From the NCBI GenBank assembly GCA_018372555.1, contig JAHAIU010000128.1, forward strand, positions 1-7,837: DNA of 7,837 bases, in the 5' to 3' direction. Of this stretch, positions 6,399 to 7,837 are shown in pieces. The notes beneath the pieces were generated by a model. That model did no database searches. It was not told where the DNA came from and worked only from the letters and a program-made list of their open reading frames with translations. Source of the DNA: Clostridium sp. Lineage in GTDB: Bacteria; Bacillota; Clostridia; Clostridiales; Clostridiaceae. Within the stretch, counting starts at the first letter, position 1, and each line of letters starts with the position of its first letter. The position numbers and the translations under genes were made by a program.

Positions 6399-6403
6399 GG
6401 AGG
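6399..6403 (+). promoter_or_regulatory. Ribosome binding site fixing the regulator start
   Basis: GGAGG ends 7 nt before the ATG at 6411. It supports this start although the ATG overlaps a TATAAT sequence (6407-6412) that could be mistaken for a -10 box. Confidence 0.75.
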
Positions 6404-6410
6404 CTTTATA

Positions 6411-7163
6411 ATGGATTTTTATAATATGATAACTGATAATACAGAAAAACTTAATAAGACTGATTTGACAATTTTAGATTTTTGTTTAAAGAATCCTAAA
6501 TTAATTAAAAATATTAAAATTAATGATTTAGCAGATAAGCTCTTCACTTCGCCAGCATCAATTGTTAGATTCACCAAGAAACTTGGATTTGCTGGATTTG
6601 CAGAATTTAAAGCTTCTCTTTCACTAAACATAAAAAACACTGATGATAGGTTTAACAACAATCTTACATCAGACTCTCCAAACCTTTTTAATGACATAAA
6701 TAAGTCTATTGAACTTGTGAATGAGAATATTATTGAAGAAATTATAGATATATTACATAAATCTAATAGAATAGAATTTTTTGGTGAGGGCTCCTCAAGA
6801 CTTGTTTGTTCTGAAGTAGCAAAAAAATTTAGAACAATTGGGAAAATAGCTTTTAACTATGATGATAGCAGCATGATGTATATAGCCGCTGCTTCAGCTA
6901 CTGAGAATGATACTATTTTTGCTGTATCTCTTTCTGGTGAAACTAAACAGGTTATTAAAGCTTTAAGTATAGCAAAAACTAATGGTGCTAAAATTATCTC
7001 CTTAACAGATATCAGCAACAACTCTCAAAGTAAAATTGCTGATAAATCACTTTTTATAACATCAACTTCCTTTAATAAAAATGATATTAGCATTCGCTCA
7101 AGAATTCAAGCACTTATATTAGCTGAATATGTATTTTATAGATATTTAGAAAAATATCTATAA
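6411..7163 (+). CDS. RpiR/MurR family transcriptional regulator (HTH + SIS domains)
   Basis: DNA-binding sugar-phosphate sensor. The N-terminal HTH_6 domain (about 1-77) includes the recognition region SPASIVRFTKKLGFAGFAEFK (47-67), the family hallmark. The C-terminal SIS domain (about 108-240) has FFGEGSSR (123-130) and SLSGETKQ (173-180), the serine/threonine loops that bind a phosphosugar. Its 250 residues are close to B. subtilis GlvR/MalR, an RpiR activator of maltose genes, and it likewise sits beside a GH4/PTS pair, here divergently. I infer that it senses maltose 6-phosphate or a product and activates the GH4-PTS unit through the tandem boxes at 6345-6376. An alternative is MurR-like control of amino-sugar genes, since a hexosamine kinase gene lies downstream in convergent orientation. 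The family is certain; ligand and direction of control are inferred. Confidence 0.93.
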   Translation: MDFYNMITDNTEKLNKTDLTILDFCLKNPKLIKNIKINDLADKLFTSPASIVRFTKKLGFAGFAEFKASLSLNIKNTDDRFNNNLTSDSPNLFNDINKSIELVNENIIEEIIDILHKSNRIEFFGEGSSRLVCSEVAKKFRTIGKIAFNYDDSSMMYIAAASATENDTIFAVSLSGETKQVIKALSIAKTNGAKIISLTDISNNSQSKIADKSLFITSTSFNKNDISIRSRIQALILAEYVFYRYLEKYL

Positions 7164-7179
7164 ACTTCAATTGTAATAC

Positions 7180-7223
7180 TATATGACTTCTTATAAGATT
7201 TTTTCCAACTAAGAAGTCATATA
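7180..7223. terminator. Perfect 14-bp hairpin between convergent regulator and kinase genes
   Basis: TATATGACTTCTTA (7180-7193) and TAAGAAGTCATATA (7210-7223) are exact inverse complements around a 16-nt loop. A further 7-bp pairing (7170-7176 with 7235-7241) could extend the structure. It begins 17 bp after the regulator stop and ends 66 bp from the kinase stop, so it probably marks the 3' ends of both transcripts. No T run follows on either strand (the only one is in the loop), so termination may be inefficient or the hairpin may instead protect mRNA ends. Confidence 0.5.
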
Positions 7224-7288
7224 ACATTTATAATTTACAATACATTTTTACCTTTTATCGCTTAATAAATTTTCTAAAAACATAGCTT

Positions 7289-7837
7289 TTAATTTTTATT
7301 CATAGATAAATTGTTTATAAAACTATCACTAATTATATTATTAGAAGCCTCAAAAGCAAGTAAACATGCTCCAAGGTCTGGTGATAATATCGGTTCTACT
7401 AATTTAACATTATACCCTTTTAACATATTATTTAATGGATTAAGTATTAAATCTCCACTTTTGAAAACTCCACCTGAATATGAGACTTTAACTTGCTCAT
7501 TTCTATAATTTTTTAATAAGGCTTTAATCATTTCTACAAGTTCAACAGCGGCTTCATTAAATATAGCTATAGCTCCTTCATCTCCTAATTTCGCTACTTC
7601 TGAAGATAACTTAGCAAGCTTTGCTATTTCTATTCTGTCTCCTCTTATCTTATCATTTACATAAGAAATTATTTCAGCATCCATAGTTAAACCTAAGTTA
7701 GTTTTTATTATTTCATATAATGGTCCCTTTTCTATTCTTCCATCACTTTCTTTACTAAATAACTCTATAGTTTTCTTTCCTATCCAATATGCAGAAGCCT
7801 CATCTCCTACAGAGTATCCCCAGCCCCCACACCTTAT
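7289..7837 (-). CDS. BadF/BadG/BcrA-type N-acetylglucosamine kinase, C-terminal part (5' end outside window)
   Basis: ATP-dependent sugar kinase of the ASKHA fold, probably phosphorylating N-acetylglucosamine and/or N-acetylmuramic acid for cell-wall sugar salvage. The frame is open to the window edge, so about 182 residues are visible of roughly 310-330. The hallmark CGGWGYSVGDEASAYWIG lies at fragment residues 3-20, before the in-frame ATG at 7684, showing that this ATG is internal and not the start. SGGVFKSGDLILNPL, a conserved C-terminal ATP-binding stretch, starts near residue 121. It would be transcribed leftward from an operon outside the window, and it is convergent with the RpiR gene. 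C. acetobutylicum MurK belongs to this family, but MurNAc versus GlcNAc specificity cannot be read here. The call is firm for family and moderate for substrate. Confidence 0.85.
   Translation of the reverse strand: MRCGGWGYSVGDEASAYWIGKKTIELFSKESDGRIEKGPLYEIIKTNLGLTMDAEIISYVNDKIRGDRIEIAKLAKLSSEVAKLGDEGAIAIFNEAAVELVEMIKALLKNYRNEQVKVSYSGGVFKSGDLILNPLNNMLKGYNVKLVEPILSPDLGACLLAFEASNNIISDSFINNLSMNKN

Noticed and set aside
6419..6697. 92-codon open frame on the - strand inside the RpiR gene
   Set aside because: It is the reverse complement of the HTH domain coding region, and the real gene on the other strand is unambiguous.
7311..7508. Open frame on the + strand inside the kinase gene
   Set aside because: It is antisense to the conserved kinase C-terminus, with no supporting start signal.
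7289..7684. Kinase gene read as a complete 131-residue protein starting at 7684
   Set aside because: The frame continues upstream to the window edge and contains the conserved CGGWGYSVGDEASAYWIG motif, so the ATG at 7684 is internal.

Overview
The window is about 70% A+T. It has AGGAGG-type ribosome binding sites, TATAAT promoters, A/T-ending codons and all-Firmicute gene families, so it looks like chromosomal DNA of a low-GC Firmicute, most likely Clostridium sensu stricto. This assignment is from composition and family resemblance; no database search was possible. Six genes can be supported strongly, plus a fragment at the left edge. There is no phage, integrase, toxin-antitoxin or CRISPR content.

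Layout. (1) 1-108: probable 3' end of a + strand gene, unidentified. (2) 112-1407 (-): M18 zinc aminopeptidase, convergent with the fragment, with a good extended -10 promoter upstream. (3) 1408-1743: divergent AT-rich spacer holding promoter candidates for both flanking genes. (4) 1744-2922 (+): cation diffusion facilitator whose transport site reads N-D-D-D, the pattern associated with bacterial manganese exporters, followed by two related cytoplasmic domains. (5) 2919-3087: a palindromic, MITE-like repeat between convergent genes, made of heptamer tracts, flanked by an exact 11-bp direct repeat and supplying the CDF gene's present stop codon. (6) 3131-6217 (-): an alpha-glucoside utilisation unit, transcribed right to left: GH4 6-phospho-alpha-glucosidase first, then a PTS EIICB permease, separated by a 75-nt intercistronic stem-loop. 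(7) 6218-6410: divergent control region with a strong promoter for the GH4 gene, a cre-like catabolite box over its -35, and two tandem TGAAA...TTTCA boxes. (8) 6411-7163 (+): RpiR/MurR-family regulator. (9) 7164-7288: perfect 14-bp hairpin between convergent genes. (10) 7289 to the right edge (-): 3' part of a BadF/BcrA-type N-acetylhexosamine kinase.

How the sugar genes should work together: the EIICB protein imports and phosphorylates maltose or a related alpha-glucoside, borrowing a glucose-type EIIA from elsewhere because none is fused or adjacent. The GH4 enzyme then cleaves the 6-phosphosugar to glucose 6-phosphate and a sugar. The divergent RpiR protein, which has a sugar-phosphate-sensing SIS domain, probably activates the unit through the tandem boxes. 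This parallels the maltose PTS genes of Bacillus subtilis (malA/malP/malR, formerly glvA/glvC/glvR). The kinase may belong to a separate amino-sugar operon entering from the right.

Most of the window is ordinary metabolic sequence. The points worth a second look are the inserted palindromic repeat, the strand-specific intercistronic stem-loop and the divergent regulatory region. I saw no convincing new multi-gene system.
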